The notes: generated from the letters alone by a model not told the origin. A DNA stretch of 64,000 bases from Leptospira weilii (GCF_006874765.1 NZ_CP040842.1:25237-89236); one strand, 5' to 3'; counted from the stretch's first letter, positions 24,153 through 34,213 are shown. Translations and numbers: made by a program.

Positions 24153-24245
24153 AATCGAATTCTTCCCATTCTGTTGAGAAAAACAAAAAAAATTCTAAGT
24201 TGCACAAAATGAAAAAGTAAAAATAAATTATTTCCTTTTTTAAAG

Positions 24246-24422
24246 TGAACAAATGTTTACTACTGATCCAAAATAAAGTGCCTTTAGTTTGAGCACAAAT
24301 CCCACGTTTAGAGTCAGAATTTTAGACACTCTGTTATATAGAGATGAGTAACATAACCAAAACTACATTATGGGGAGTTTCTTATTCTGATGGGTTTTTC
24401 TTGTTAAGTTTGGGTTGATTGA
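24246..24422 (+). repeat. Shared upstream repeat R1 (interrupted by MITE M3)
   Basis: It begins with TGAACAAATGTTTA (24246-24259); after the MITE it continues acataaccaaaactacattatgggg and ends gttaagtttgggttgattga (24422). The inverted copy at 41817-41904 matches along its length, and 26284-26328 matches the first half. It lies directly upstream of the pseudogene at 24478. Possibly a common promoter or recombination region. Confidence 0.55.
24263..24348. repeat. IS630-type MITE, copy M3
   Basis: 86-bp element between TA duplicates (24261-24262, 24349-24350), ends CTGATCCAAAATAAAGTG and TTATATAGAGATGAG. It is inserted inside repeat R1, which reads on across it. Confidence 0.7.
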
Positions 24423-24477
24423 ATAATGTGTCTTTATGACATTCGTATATTTAGTTGTTATTAGGTATTTATGCGGC

Positions 24478-25126
24478 ATGTTTGCTAAAGTTTTCATCGC
24501 AATACTAACTTTTAGCGCTTCTGGCCCAACCAAAGACCGCTGTTGGCCAGCGCGCTGAGGATTTTGTCGCGCCCAATTGGAAGCTTAAGGAAGCGATTGC
24601 GGGCGACATGAATTTGGATACCTTTTCAGACTTAGTCCTCGTCGTAGATTCTCCAGATGGTGAGCGCCGCACCTTGCTCGTTCTCGAACAAACTTACGAC
24701 CATTATTATCGCTTGGCGTTGAGTGTCGAGGAGATTGCCTTTTGCGCGCAATGCGGAGGGATGTTAGGTGATCCTTACAATCCACCGCAGATCAAGAGTG
24801 GAGTCCTAACGGTTTCCAACTACGGCGGCGCTGCCGATCGCTGGTATGAAACCTTCACTATTCAGTTTCGCCGGGGACGCTACGAACTTATCGGTTATAC
24901 AGTCGGCGGCTTCTCTGCGGTCGATGAATGCCATGCAACGGACATCGATATCAACTTGCTTACCAGCAAAGCCCGCCTGCGTAAGGATGTATCAAAGGGA
25001 ACCGGATGCGAAATGAACGAGCAATGGACGAACTGGAAGGCCACGTTCCCTTTCTATCTTAAGGCTCGCAACACTTGGAAACTCCCGAGTGAGGCTAACT
25101 TTCCAAAGTTCTTCACTACGAAATAG
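24478..25126 (+). pseudogene. Secreted protein gene with one-base insertion in the signal-peptide region
   Basis: From 24608 a 172-aa frame is open (LVLVVDSPDGERRTLLVLEQ, CAQCGGMLGDPYN, VDECHATDIDINLLTSKARL). The frame extends upstream without a stop through AQPKTAVGQRAEDF. A start at 24478 encodes MFAKVFIAILTFSAS, a good signal peptide, but one base too many (tctggccc near 24522) separates the two frames. A degraded copy lies at 35647-36070. The DNA is much more GC-rich than its neighbours, a sign of transfer. Family not recognised; translation from the ATG at 24608 would give a non-exported protein. Confidence 0.6.
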
Positions 25127-25195
25127 CGCAAGCACGGCGCCGCTACTCGGATACATTCGCCTCCGGCGAACGTCGGAGAACCTATTGCGTTAGGT
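25127..25195 (+). other. attC-like site, degenerate
   Basis: Directly after the stop of the GC-rich gene, a ~70-base palindromic GC-rich stretch (cctccggcgaacgtcggagaa) ends in GTTAGGT (25189-25195), which fits the GTTRRRY core of integron attC sites. The left core is not clear. Placement 3' of a gene is as expected for a cassette. Confidence 0.35.
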
Positions 25196-25227
25196 GCAAT
25201 TTTGGCAAATTTGATTGCAGGAATAAT

Positions 25228-25359
25228 ATGAGCAATTTATCAAATATAGGATACCCTACAAAGAGTGAGGAAGAACTCGAAAAACTTACCGAGAAAGCAT
25301 ACAAAAATTCGAATATTATTAATAGTACTAAAGGGAGTTATGCGTATTATTTAACGTGA
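25228..25359 (+). pseudogene. N-terminal fragment of an unknown gene
   Basis: ATG at 25228 with an AGGA ribosome site encodes MSNLSNIGYPTKSEEELEKL and ~23 more residues. The last codons and the TGA stop come from an IS-like end starting at 25352 (TAACGTGAGTTCGGCG). The rest of the gene is missing. It is in cassette position just after an attC-like core. Family not identified. Confidence 0.45.
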
Positions 25360-25559
25360 GTTCGGCGTAAGGAGGAAAAAAAGAGAAAGCCCTTCTACAA
25401 AAAAGCGCCAGATCACATATTGAACCAAATTTCCAGACAAGAAAAGGGTTACAACATACAAGGTCAACCATCCACTAAAATGAGTTCCGACACACTTTAA
25501 AAACTCAGCAAATTGATCTTGGCTACAGTTGTGTTTCTTAAGTTGACGGCATTGAATTC
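25352..25559. mobile_element. Insertion-element end and decayed DNA
   Basis: Starts with TAACGTGAGTTCGGCGTAAG, a terminus also seen at 15487 and as the inverted ends of the element at 52586-52702. Both this copy and the one at 15487 continue gaggaaaaaaagagaaag and agcgcca. After ~70 bases the similarity fades. No transposase remains. Confidence 0.5.
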
Positions 25560-26273
25560 TCAACCGCGATGGTCAGTTGCGTTTACAAAACTAAGTCGTG
25601 GGAGTCCTGTTTTCTCCAATGCCTCCTTAACGCTACGATGAATTATGACGAGATCCACACTTTCGGTAAGTCGAAATAACAATAACCCATGGGTTTGTTC
25701 GGGCGCGATCACTAATCCGTTGTCGAACCAGCTAACGTTTATCGGTATATCTCCAAGGAGCGGCTTGCTGACGGATACGGAGGAGACCAACCCTATAATG
25801 TTTACAGCCGAATAATTCTCATATTTCCGTCCGGTTTGCGTTTCGCTGATCACAGCTCGGTAAAGATCCAGATTGTCCACGCCAGTTCCGCGGAGTGTTT
25901 CGATAAGGACATGAGACATGAGGGGAATACCTGCGGAGAAATAAGGAATCATCTCCCCTTCGTCTTCGGGCTCGATCTCGTGCTTCAATGGCTGAGGAAT
26001 TTCGATGGGAATGCGTTCACCCGACATCCAGGTCCGATATCTGCGTGGAAGTTCCGACCAAGGTCTTGTAGTAAGACGAGCACAATTCTCTGTAAGAGCA
26101 CTTCTAAAAATATAGTAGTCCGATTCTTGTTTACTCACTGTAACCCTCTCCTGCCACAGAGATACTACCCATATCAATCCACAATCGTTTTCGCATTTGT
26201 TATATCGAAGAGGTTGAAATTGTAGATTATCACTAGGAGTAAAATTGACGTAGCTAAAATATACAATCCTCAT
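25560..26273 (-). CDS. Imm11 (DUF1629)-like protein, candidate orphan immunity
   Basis: 237 aa, soluble. The middle and C-terminal parts (PYFSAGIPLMSHVLIETLRG, YSAVNIIGLV, LLLFRLTESVDLVIIHRSVK) resemble the Imm11/DUF1629 family, which protects against polymorphic toxins in many bacteria. No toxin gene adjoins it, so it would be an orphan. The base composition is richer in GC than its flanks. ATG at 26271-26273. The call is by pattern and of moderate confidence; it may instead be a cassette gene of unrelated function. Confidence 0.45.
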   Translation of the reverse strand: MRIVYFSYVNFTPSDNLQFQPLRYNKCENDCGLIWVVSLWQERVTVSKQESDYYIFRSALTENCARLTTRPWSELPRRYRTWMSGERIPIEIPQPLKHEIEPEDEGEMIPYFSAGIPLMSHVLIETLRGTGVDNLDLYRAVISETQTGRKYENYSAVNIIGLVSSVSVSKPLLGDIPINVSWFDNGLVIAPEQTHGLLLFRLTESVDLVIIHRSVKEALEKTGLPRLSFVNATDHRG

Positions 26274-26283
26274 TTGGAAGAAA

Positions 26284-26328
26284 TGAACAAATGTTCATAA
26301 TGCGACCAAATTCACATTATGGGAAGTT
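26284..26328 (+). repeat. Shared upstream repeat R2 (partial)
   Basis: Perfect palindrome TGAACAAATGTTCA (26284-26297) followed by accaaattcacattatggga, matching R1 (24246) and inverted R3 (41817-41904). It lies between the divergent genes at 25560-26273 and 26506-26844. Confidence 0.55.
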
Positions 26329-26446
26329 AAGCAAATATTTGTAAAGTATATTTAATTTGTATACTGTTCAATTGAATCCTCCCCTTGCACAATTTGAAAT
26401 CGGCTATTATTGAGGGCAGTAGCCCTACTTTTCATTGACTAAAAAT

Positions 26447-26462
26447 TAGTCTATATAGACTA
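26447..26462. promoter_or_regulatory. 16-bp perfect palindrome in promoter of HTH/nucleotidyltransferase pair
   Basis: TAGTCTATATAGACTA is self-complementary and lies 7 bases after a -35-like TTGACT (26435-26440), ahead of the HTH gene at 26506. Probable autoregulatory operator of that HTH protein. Confidence 0.55.
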
Positions 26463-26505
26463 TATTATAGTTGATAATAAAAAGGGAATACATTACGCTT
26501 CAAAA

Positions 26506-26844
26506 ATGATCCTCGACGGAATCTTTGGAAATAGAACAGCCTCAAGAGTTTTATTACACCTGTATCATTATAACGAGATTCACTCATCGGCAATCGCGGC
26601 TGATTATGGAACGGCAGTCACCCCGATTAGACTTCAGCTTGAGCGCTTTGAGAAAACGGGAATTATTGTCGCAAGAAACATTGGTCGATCAAGAGTTTTT
26701 GCATTTAATCCAAAGTCTCCCTTTGTGAAACCGATCAAAGGCATTCTGGCTATTTTTTACAATTCATTATCCATTGAAGAGAAAGAATTAATCTTTTCTA
26801 CTAGAAGAAGGCCAAGACAAAAGGGGAAACCGGTTTATGGATGA
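26506..26844 (+). CDS. Winged-helix HTH protein (antitoxin-like regulator)
   Basis: 112 aa. GNRTASRVLLHLYHYNEIHS begins a winged-helix domain, with recognition helix around TPIRLQLERFEKTGIIVARN and wing GRSRVFAFNPKSP. The C-terminus is basic. The stop overlaps the next gene start by 8 bases. HTH plus nucleotidyltransferase pairs resemble AbiE- or MNT-type toxin-antitoxin units, with the HTH protein as antitoxin and autorepressor. The palindrome at 26447-26462 fits that. The toxin partner is cut by an IS, so the unit is probably inactive. Confidence 0.6.
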   Translation: MILDGIFGNRTASRVLLHLYHYNEIHSSAIAADYGTAVTPIRLQLERFEKTGIIVARNIGRSRVFAFNPKSPFVKPIKGILAIFYNSLSIEEKELIFSTRRRPRQKGKPVYG

Positions 26845-26992
26845 ACCTGACTGGGTTAACGCAGACGAAGAAGGGCTTTGGAAATTTGTGGGATGGCATT
26901 TGGCTAACAAAGGTATTCAGTCCGTTTTAGTAGGAGGTGCCGTCGTCTCGATCTATTCACGAGGTGCCTATCGTTCCGGAGATATAGACTTA
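26837..26992 (+). pseudogene. Nucleotidyltransferase-like toxin gene, truncated by IS5 element
   Basis: 52 codons remain: WKFVGWHLANKGIQSVLVGG, then AVVSIYSRGAYRSGDIDL, with the GG...DID pattern of minimal nucleotidyltransferases (metal-binding Asp pair). The reading frame runs into the IS5 terminus at 26993. The far side of the IS carries a different gene fragment (27860 on), so the rest has been lost, not just displaced. It overlaps the upstream HTH gene. Confidence 0.65.
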
Positions 26993-27856
26993 GAACCGGT
27001 CTCAAAACTACCTATTAAAAAAGTTAAAAACAATGATTGAGCTTGCAAGATAAAGAGAAGCCAGATAGTTTTCTGCTTTTCTTTCCCAGAGAATCAAAAT
27101 AGCTCTGAATCGATTATGCCAACTATTTGTTCTTTCAATGACCCAACGTTTAGGTTTTCCTTTGTATTTACCAATGAGAGGTTTTTCACCTTTTTTCCGA
27201 ATATGAGGTCGAATGTTTCTTCTTTTGATCAATGCTTCTATATCTTTGAAGTCATAACCTTTATCTAAACAAAGGTGTTTTGTTTTTTTCTTTTTCTTCC
27301 GGAAAAAACCAAGATGGAATTCAATGTATCTTTTACATTGCGTTTATCATGAACGTTCGCTCCACTCAACGTAATTGCCAATGGAATTCCGTTTCCATCC
27401 GTAAGAATATGCCGTTTAACTCCCAATTTGGCACGGTCTGTAGGATTTTTCCCGGTTAAACTCCCCCTTTGGGAGCCTTGACCATTGTGGAATCCATCGA
27501 AGCCCAATCCCAAGCTATCTTATTCTTCACATCATAATATTTTAAAATAGATTTATAAATCTTTTTGAATACTCCCGCTCGTTCCCATTCTTGAAATCTT
27601 CTGTGACAAGTTTGACCCGATCCAAAGTCATTCGGAATTGCACGCCACTGACAGCCTGTTTTCATTCGATAGATGATACCTGCCATTACGACTCTTGTTG
27701 GAACGCGATTGCGACCACCTTTCGGCTTTGACTTCTCTTTTGGGATCAAAGGGACTATTTGTTTCCAAAGTCCCTCGGGAATCTCTGAATAATATTTGTC
27801 CATTTCACAATTATAGTATTACACTCTCAAAGTACAAGGAGTTTTGAGACCGGTTC
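26993..27856 (-). mobile_element. IS5-family element type A, copy 1 (defective)
   Basis: 864 bp with inverted ends GAACCGGTCTCAAAAC at both sides and a 3-base TTA duplication (26990-26992, 27857-27859). It is nearly identical to the 865-bp copy at 39607-40471 but lacks one G near 27290, which breaks the second transposase frame. Confidence 0.85.
27008..27803 (-). pseudogene. IS5-family transposase (type A), frameshifted
   Basis: The first frame (27456-27803, 115 aa: MDKYYSEIPEGLWKQIVPLI through KAPKGG) is the N-terminal DUF4096-type domain. The catalytic part continues in the -1 frame (SLTGKNPTDRAKLGVKRHIL with the DDE-type core, then RWVIERTNSWHNRFRAILI containing the final Glu). The switch between frames is a normal feature of this type. 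A single missing base near 27290 adds an extra, disabling break (compare KKPKHLCLDKGYDF in copy 2). Confidence 0.8.
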
Positions 27857-27859
27857 TTA

Positions 27860-27956
27860 GTATTTTACGAGTTTGAATATACTTTCACACATCCAGATAA
27901 TAGAGTAAATGATTAATATATGATAAGCTAATAGAGGTTCGTGTATAAAGGTATTA
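27860..27956 (-). pseudogene. Fragment of a third module membrane protein
   Basis: The minus strand encodes EPLLAYHILIIYSIIWMCES followed by IFKLVKY, matching KPLLAYHILILYSFGSVGFS in the membrane protein at 4036-4950 (about residue 130-160). It is cut by the IS5 element on one side and an IS630-type end on the other. It shows that a third XRE/membrane/acyltransferase module once existed here. Confidence 0.6.
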
Positions 27957-28131
27957 CTCACCCTGTAAAAAATAGTACCCAAATAAAGAGGTGGCCTAAA
28001 ATTGTAACCCATGAAGATAACAAATAAAAAAGATTTAAAACAATTAGAAAAGCGTAGATTGAAAGGCATTCGACTCCTTGAACGTGGGTATAGTTGTTAT
28101 AGGATAGCTAAAGAGCTTGGCGTACGTAAAC
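27957..28131 (+). mobile_element. IS630 5'-end fragment
   Basis: Starts at a TA with CTCACCCTGTAAAAAATAGT, an IS630-type terminus, and runs through the first ~40 codons of the IS630 OrfA ([20 protein letters not shown]). Similarity stops at about 28131, where unrelated coding sequence continues. Confidence 0.6.
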
Positions 28132-28373
28132 AAAAGGAAACGGACAGCATGAACGACAATCGAAATGAATTTGATACACTGATTAGCGAGGAAACAAGGC
28201 GGGCAAGTGCAAAATTTATTGAGCGCATCCAAAATGGGACTTTAAAAAAAAGGACAGCATCAAATGATTCCTCTCTGGATTTTTCGGAAAAGAAAGCGCT
28301 CGAACGCTTTAATCTGATCGTACAGGATAGAGCTTTTGAAGATGCGTTTTTTAAAACTTACGGAAAATTATAA
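28011..28373 (+). CDS. Chimeric ORF: IS630 OrfA start fused to an unknown protein tail
   Basis: 120 aa in one open frame. Residues 1-41 ([20 protein letters not shown]) are the HTH start of the IS630 OrfA; from ~42 on ([20 protein letters not shown], then [20 protein letters not shown]) nothing matches the IS. An internal ATG at ~28148 ([15 protein letters not shown]) may be the native start of the unknown gene, whose upstream part was replaced by the IS fragment. No family recognised for the tail. Expression of the fusion is uncertain. Confidence 0.45.
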   Translation: MKITNKKDLKQLEKRRLKGIRLLERGYSCYRIAKELGVRKQKETDSMNDNRNEFDTLISEETRRASAKFIERIQNGTLKKRTASNDSSLDFSEKKALERFNLIVQDRAFEDAFFKTYGKL

Positions 28374-28478
28374 GAACGCAAAATACTGAGGCGATACGAG
28401 TATTTTTGAACCTTCACAGATAAATAAAAAAAGATACAGTCTTAAATACAAGACAGAGAGAAATTGAACGAGGAATGC

Positions 28479-29141
28479 ATGAAAAGTCGAATACAAGATT
28501 ATTTAAGAATCGGCCTATCTGCAAGACATAACCCAACTTCCCAAAAAGTATATTTCCCTTTGATTCACATTGTGGTCGAGGAAGTTTATTACGAGGAAAG
28601 TGCAATAAAATACTACGCAACGTGTTTGGAATATTCCCAGGGTTACGAAAGCGATGCGCCCCAAGAAGCGGTCGCAGGAATCATCAATCTTATGTTCGAA
28701 TATTTTTTCACTTCGATCAAGAAATTAGGCTACGAATCTCTTTTTGATTGCGTTGAAGAGCCTGTAAATGAAGAACTCTGGGGAAAGGTAAGGCGTTTCC
28801 TCGCTGAAAAATATTCCGAGAGTCTGAACTTTGTCCAAAAGTCTTTTGAGAACGCAAGCCGGGAGGAACTGGTTGAACTTGGAAAAAAAATCCAGGATCC
28901 TCTTTCGGTTGGGGAGTATATTTCGAAAGATGAGCATGATAAAATTTCGAGTGAAAAAGACAAAGAGTTAAAACGTAAAGATGAGTTAATCAAAAAGATT
29001 CTGAGTATTTTAGAAGAGAGAGAAAAGAAAATCAAGGAATTAACTAAATCCAACAACGCTTTGAAAAATGGATTAGAGGGGCAACAAGAGTGGGCTGAAG
29101 CCCGACCTAAGATACACAGCCTTTCCCTTCAAGGCGTTTAA
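28479..29141 (+). CDS. Coiled-coil protein of unknown function
   Basis: About 220 aa. I prefer the ATG at 28479, which has GAGGA 7-8 bases upstream, over the TTG at 28464. Residues 1-140 are globular (YFPLIHIVVEEVYYEESAIK, YATCLEYSQGY, FEYFFTSIKKLGYESLFDCV). Residues ~150-205 form a Lys/Glu-rich coiled coil (KDKELKRKDELIKKILSILE). No named family recognised. It lies alone between IS debris and a toxin-antitoxin pair. Confidence 0.5.
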   Translation: MKSRIQDYLRIGLSARHNPTSQKVYFPLIHIVVEEVYYEESAIKYYATCLEYSQGYESDAPQEAVAGIINLMFEYFFTSIKKLGYESLFDCVEEPVNEELWGKVRRFLAEKYSESLNFVQKSFENASREELVELGKKIQDPLSVGEYISKDEHDKISSEKDKELKRKDELIKKILSILEEREKKIKELTKSNNALKNGLEGQQEWAEARPKIHSLSLQGV

Positions 29142-29191
29142 TTAGTTGAAGAAAATTTCATTTCAAAGTTTAAATAGCCTTCAGTGAATCC

Positions 29192-29219
29192 TTGACAAAA
29201 ACCAAATTTAATCTATTTT
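29192..29219 (+). promoter_or_regulatory. Sigma70-type promoter of DUF433/DUF5615 pair
   Basis: TTGACA (29192-29197) and TATTTT (29214-29219) with 16-base spacing. The predicted start point falls at the ATG (29226), so the transcript is likely leaderless. Confidence 0.55.
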
Positions 29220-29225
29220 CGATAT

Positions 29226-29450
29226 ATGGATTATAAAAATAGATTAAGTGCCAATCCAAATGTTATGTTAGGGAAGCCGGTTATAAAAGGAACCCGGATT
29301 ACTGTAGAACTTATCCTCGAAAGATTAGGAGAGGGATTGTCAATTGAAGAAATTCTAACCGCAACTCCTGGAATCGTTAGAGATGATATTTTGGCATGTC
29401 TATCTTACTCTAGCGAAGTTATATCACGAGAAAGTTTGCTTGCAAGTTAA
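29226..29450 (+). CDS. DUF433 antitoxin
   Basis: 74 aa, the whole a DUF433 domain: NPNVMLGKPVIKGTRITVEL, ILERLGEGLSIEEILTATPG and DDILACLSYSSEVI are the hallmark blocks. DUF433 proteins are DNA-binding antitoxins usually paired with DUF5615 PIN-like toxins, which is the gene that follows with an 11-base overlap. It should bind and inhibit the toxin and repress the operon. The promoter abuts the start codon. A second such pair lies at 48574-49106. Confidence 0.85.
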   Translation: MDYKNRLSANPNVMLGKPVIKGTRITVELILERLGEGLSIEEILTATPGIVRDDILACLSYSSEVISRESLLAS

Positions 29451-29802
29451 CATTCTTGCGGATGAAAACGTTGATTTTCGAATAATTCAAGAACTGAGAA
29501 ATTCAGGGTATCATGTTAAATCTGTAATCGAAGACTATCGTGGTTATAGTGATTCAGAAGTTCTTAATGTTGCTAAAGAATTTAATTCAATAGTCTTAAC
29601 CTTAGACAAAGATTTTGGTGAATGGGTATTTGCTCATAATGCAAATCCACTTGGTATTATACTATTGCGTTATCATCCAAAAGATTTTTTAGAAATTACT
29701 AAAACACTTTTAAAACTTATCAATCAACACGGTTCTGATCTTATCGGAAAATTTGCGGTTTTAACAATTTCGAAAGTGAGAATCAGAGAAATACATTTGT
29801 AG
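29440..29802 (+). CDS. DUF5615 PIN-like toxin
   Basis: 120 aa from a TTG start at 29440 overlapping the antitoxin stop; the frame is open further upstream, but the conserved domain begins here (QVNILADENVDFRIIQELRN). Acidic residues typical of a PIN fold are present: LADENVD, EDYRGYSDSEV and LTLDKDFGEW. Predicted ribonuclease held in check by the DUF433 antitoxin. Second pair at 48574-49106 for comparison. Confidence 0.8.
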   Translation: MQVNILADENVDFRIIQELRNSGYHVKSVIEDYRGYSDSEVLNVAKEFNSIVLTLDKDFGEWVFAHNANPLGIILLRYHPKDFLEITKTLLKLINQHGSDLIGKFAVLTISKVRIREIHL

Positions 29803-29936
29803 CAATTCAACCCCGTCAATTGTAATTTATATTATGTCTCTTTAATATAATGACACAATTGTTTTAAAATAATTTGACTCCTATGACACATTCGTTTTAT
29901 TTTGCCAAAATCAAAATAATATGACGAGGGTGTGAA

Positions 29937-30149
29937 ATGAATATCAATAAAGCCTTAGATAAGCCATTCGAAACAAAGAAGCTTTTGGAGATCGCAGATT
30001 CTCCAGTATCGGCATTACAGGGATTGAGCGAAGGCGATGCGGAATATCTCCAAAAAGCGTTTAACATAAAAACAGTTCGAGATTTAGCAAATTTAAAATA
30101 TGTTAAATGGGCTCAATCCATAGTTGCCTTGGCGGATTCAGAGCAGTAA
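29937..30149 (+). CDS. Small helical protein of unknown function
   Basis: 70 aa: MNINKALDKPFETKKLLEIA then SPVSALQGLSEGDAEYLQKA and FNIKTVRDLANLKYVKWAQS. The GLSEGDAEYLQKAFNIKTVRDL segment resembles helix-hairpin-helix-like modules used for DNA or protein contact. It starts at an ATG with gagggtg upstream and ends 7 bases before the HsdR_N-like gene, so the two are probably co-transcribed. Function unknown. Confidence 0.5.
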   Translation: MNINKALDKPFETKKLLEIADSPVSALQGLSEGDAEYLQKAFNIKTVRDLANLKYVKWAQSIVALADSEQ

Positions 30150-30156
30150 AAAACGT

Positions 30157-30993
30157 ATGGCAATACCTATAAAAGTTTTTGAAAGGATCTCTGCTGGTTT
30201 AAAGAAATTTCAACCAATCTTAAATTCGGCGAAAACAAGGGATGTAAATGAATCGGATACTGTAGTCGTGATTACAGATATGCTCTCGGAAGTTTTTGGT
30301 TATGACAAGTACTCAGAAATAACAACAGAACATGTGATCAAAAAAACATTCTGTGATTTGGCTATCAAGATCGATGGCAAGATTAAACTCTTGATGGAGA
30401 TTAAGGCCATTGGCTTGGATTTAAAAGACGATCACATTAAGCAGGCTGTTGATTACGGTGCAAACGCTGGCATAGAGTGGGTTATCCTAACCAATGGAAT
30501 GAATTGGCAAATCTATAGAATAACGTTTTCCAAGCCAATAGATAAGGAACTTGTATATGAGATTAATTTTTCTAATATCAACCCGAAGAACGAAAATCAT
30601 ATCGAACCTATTTATTATCTTTGTAAAGAGGCGCTTGGAAAATCCCTTCTTGACGAGTATCATTCTCAAAAGCAAGCCTTAAGTAAATATTATGTAGGTC
30701 AGATGATATTGACTGAAACGATCTTGGACGTTATAAAGAGAGAGTTAAAACGACTCACTCCGGGCGTTAAGATTGAGAATGAAGAAATCGAAGAAGTTTT
30801 AAGATCCGATATCATCAAAAGAGATGTATTGGAAGGGGATAAGGCTTTGGACGCTAAGAAAAAAATACAGAAGGCCGCCAACACCTATCTTAGAAGTTCT
30901 TCTCCAGTACCGAAAAAAGAAAACGTTGCATCAACAAATAATGAGTCTCAACTTGAAAAGGATCTCCCAGATCCCGAACCAGCCTCGACTTAA
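30157..30993 (+). CDS. HsdR N-terminal-like PD-(D/E)XK nuclease protein
   Basis: 278 aa from the ATG at 30157. Residues ~25-190 match the type I restriction R-subunit N-terminal nuclease domain: DMLSEVFGYDKYSEITTEHV, then CDLAIKIDGKIKLLMEIKAI (the Asp and the Glu-x-Lys) and AVDYGANAGIEWVILTNGMN with WQIYRI. No helicase or specificity subunit is present, so it is a stand-alone member of a family also seen in defence islands. The C-terminal ~60 residues are low complexity. It precedes PH-like, membrane and caspase-like genes on the same strand. Confidence 0.75.
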   Translation: MAIPIKVFERISAGLKKFQPILNSAKTRDVNESDTVVVITDMLSEVFGYDKYSEITTEHVIKKTFCDLAIKIDGKIKLLMEIKAIGLDLKDDHIKQAVDYGANAGIEWVILTNGMNWQIYRITFSKPIDKELVYEINFSNINPKNENHIEPIYYLCKEALGKSLLDEYHSQKQALSKYYVGQMILTETILDVIKRELKRLTPGVKIENEEIEEVLRSDIIKRDVLEGDKALDAKKKIQKAANTYLRSSSPVPKKENVASTNNESQLEKDLPDPEPAST

Positions 30994-31093
30994 TTAATTT
31001 TGAAAAACGATTATCAAAGAAATTGGAGCAAATCGCCTGTGCTTTTTGCTTCAATCATTTTAGAATCGAATTCACATTTATCAGGAAAAAATT

Positions 31094-31507
31094 ATGAAAG
31101 AAATCACGTTACTAACAGATGAAAAAAAGGTCTTTGAACTCGAAGCTGATTTTTGGAATAGAGGGAATAACCTAATACAAAGGGCTCTTGGAAATACTTT
31201 TAGAATTATCGCAAAGTTTTTTGGAACAAGAATACACGGAAAACTTATTATTACGAATTTAAGAGCTTTAGAGGTCAAAGAGACTATTCAATGGTATTGC
31301 ATTCCTACAAAAAGAGAAGTTAAACTTTTAACGAAAAATAGCATTAAAGAAATTGGGTATGAAATGGATAAAGTTTGTTTAGTTTTTTGTCCAACTTATT
31401 ATTTATATTATGAGGCACATACGCAATCAACTACCATCGCCGTTCAAAATGGATCTGACGAACAAATGTTAGATCTATTGGCAAAGTTTTATAACGTTAT
31501 TGAGTAG
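31094..31507 (+). CDS. Bacterial PH/GRAM-like domain protein
   Basis: 137 aa, soluble, beta-rich. FGTRIHGKLIITNLRALEVK, then EVKLLTKNSIKEIGYEMDKV and a C-terminal helix (QMLDLLAKFYNVIE) give a pleckstrin-homology-like layout, often a membrane- or lipid-contacting module. It has a gene-sized gap (100 bases) after the HsdR_N-like gene and 54 bases before the membrane protein gene. Role unknown; its company suggests a shared, perhaps defensive, operon. The domain call is by fold pattern only. Confidence 0.45.
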   Translation: MKEITLLTDEKKVFELEADFWNRGNNLIQRALGNTFRIIAKFFGTRIHGKLIITNLRALEVKETIQWYCIPTKREVKLLTKNSIKEIGYEMDKVCLVFCPTYYLYYEAHTQSTTIAVQNGSDEQMLDLLAKFYNVIE

Positions 31508-31561
31508 AAACAAGATCAGTGAATTATTCTAACAAGATGCGTTCACTGATAAATAAAGATA

Positions 31562-31993
31562 ATGATCACTACTATAGATAAAATAAGACTTTCTATTTTT
31601 CCGCTAATCATTTTACTTTTGAATGCAATATTTTTTTATACTATATTCATTTTTACGGATAATCTATTTTACAGATTACTTACTTGTTTTGTTTGTATTT
31701 ACCCTATTCTGATTTCGGTTAGGTTATTTCGGACGTTACCTTTAAAAGTAAGATCGGTATTAATTCTTTTTCGAAAAAACAGATTAAGTATCAAACCGGT
31801 TTCATTTGAAAATTATATGGTTGCCCCTTGTGGACGACAAGTAGTCAAAATCGTTCTTAATAAATTAAATCGAACTGAACAATATCCCATATTAAGAAAA
31901 AAATTTCCTATAAGTATTTTTCTTAAGAAAAGACCACGAACACGTATCGTTTACTATAAAGATGGTGAACAAATTAATCTTTTGCAAAAATAA
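31562..31993 (+). CDS. Two-TM membrane protein next to caspase-like gene
   Basis: 143 aa. Two hydrophobic segments near the N-terminus (SIFPLIILLLNAIFFYTIFI and LLTCFVCIYPILISVRLF), then a basic cytoplasmic region (SVLILFRKNRLSIKPVSFEN, FLKKRPRTRIVYYKDGEQ). Its TAA is immediately followed by the ATG of the caspase-like gene (31994), so the two were made together. Membrane proteins paired with caspase-like proteases occur in abortive-infection systems; that parallel is inference. No family recognised. Confidence 0.5.
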   Translation: MITTIDKIRLSIFPLIILLLNAIFFYTIFIFTDNLFYRLLTCFVCIYPILISVRLFRTLPLKVRSVLILFRKNRLSIKPVSFENYMVAPCGRQVVKIVLNKLNRTEQYPILRKKFPISIFLKKRPRTRIVYYKDGEQINLLQK

Positions 31994-32095
31994 ATGAATC
32001 GATTAACAATTATTTCTGTAGCCGTATCTGATTATAATCATTTAAAAAAATTGAATGGCCCAACGTCCGATATTCAAAAATTAAAGTTTTTATTA

Positions 32096-32958
<863 letters not shown>

Positions 32959-33036
32959 TAGTAGAAAACCCGGAAACTGCAGTTTGCAATGCAGAAAATT
33001 ATATTGAAATCATAAATCCACAATCAGGTGATATTA

Positions 33037-34115
<1,079 letters not shown>

Positions 34116-34117
34116 TA

Positions 34118-34170
34118 GTAAACACGGGATTGATGCTCAAATTAACAGTATTCTATTTTACAGGGATCAG
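34118..34170. repeat. IS630-type MITE remnant, copy M8
   Basis: The sequence acacgggattgatgctcaaa to ttacagggatcag matches one half of the MITE family (compare 40998-41051), ending at TA 34171-34172. The other half is gone, replaced by the right end of IS630 copy A. Confidence 0.6.
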
Positions 34171-34213
34171 TAATAACAACCAAATATACCTTAGTCGCTT
34201 TGATACTAAAATT

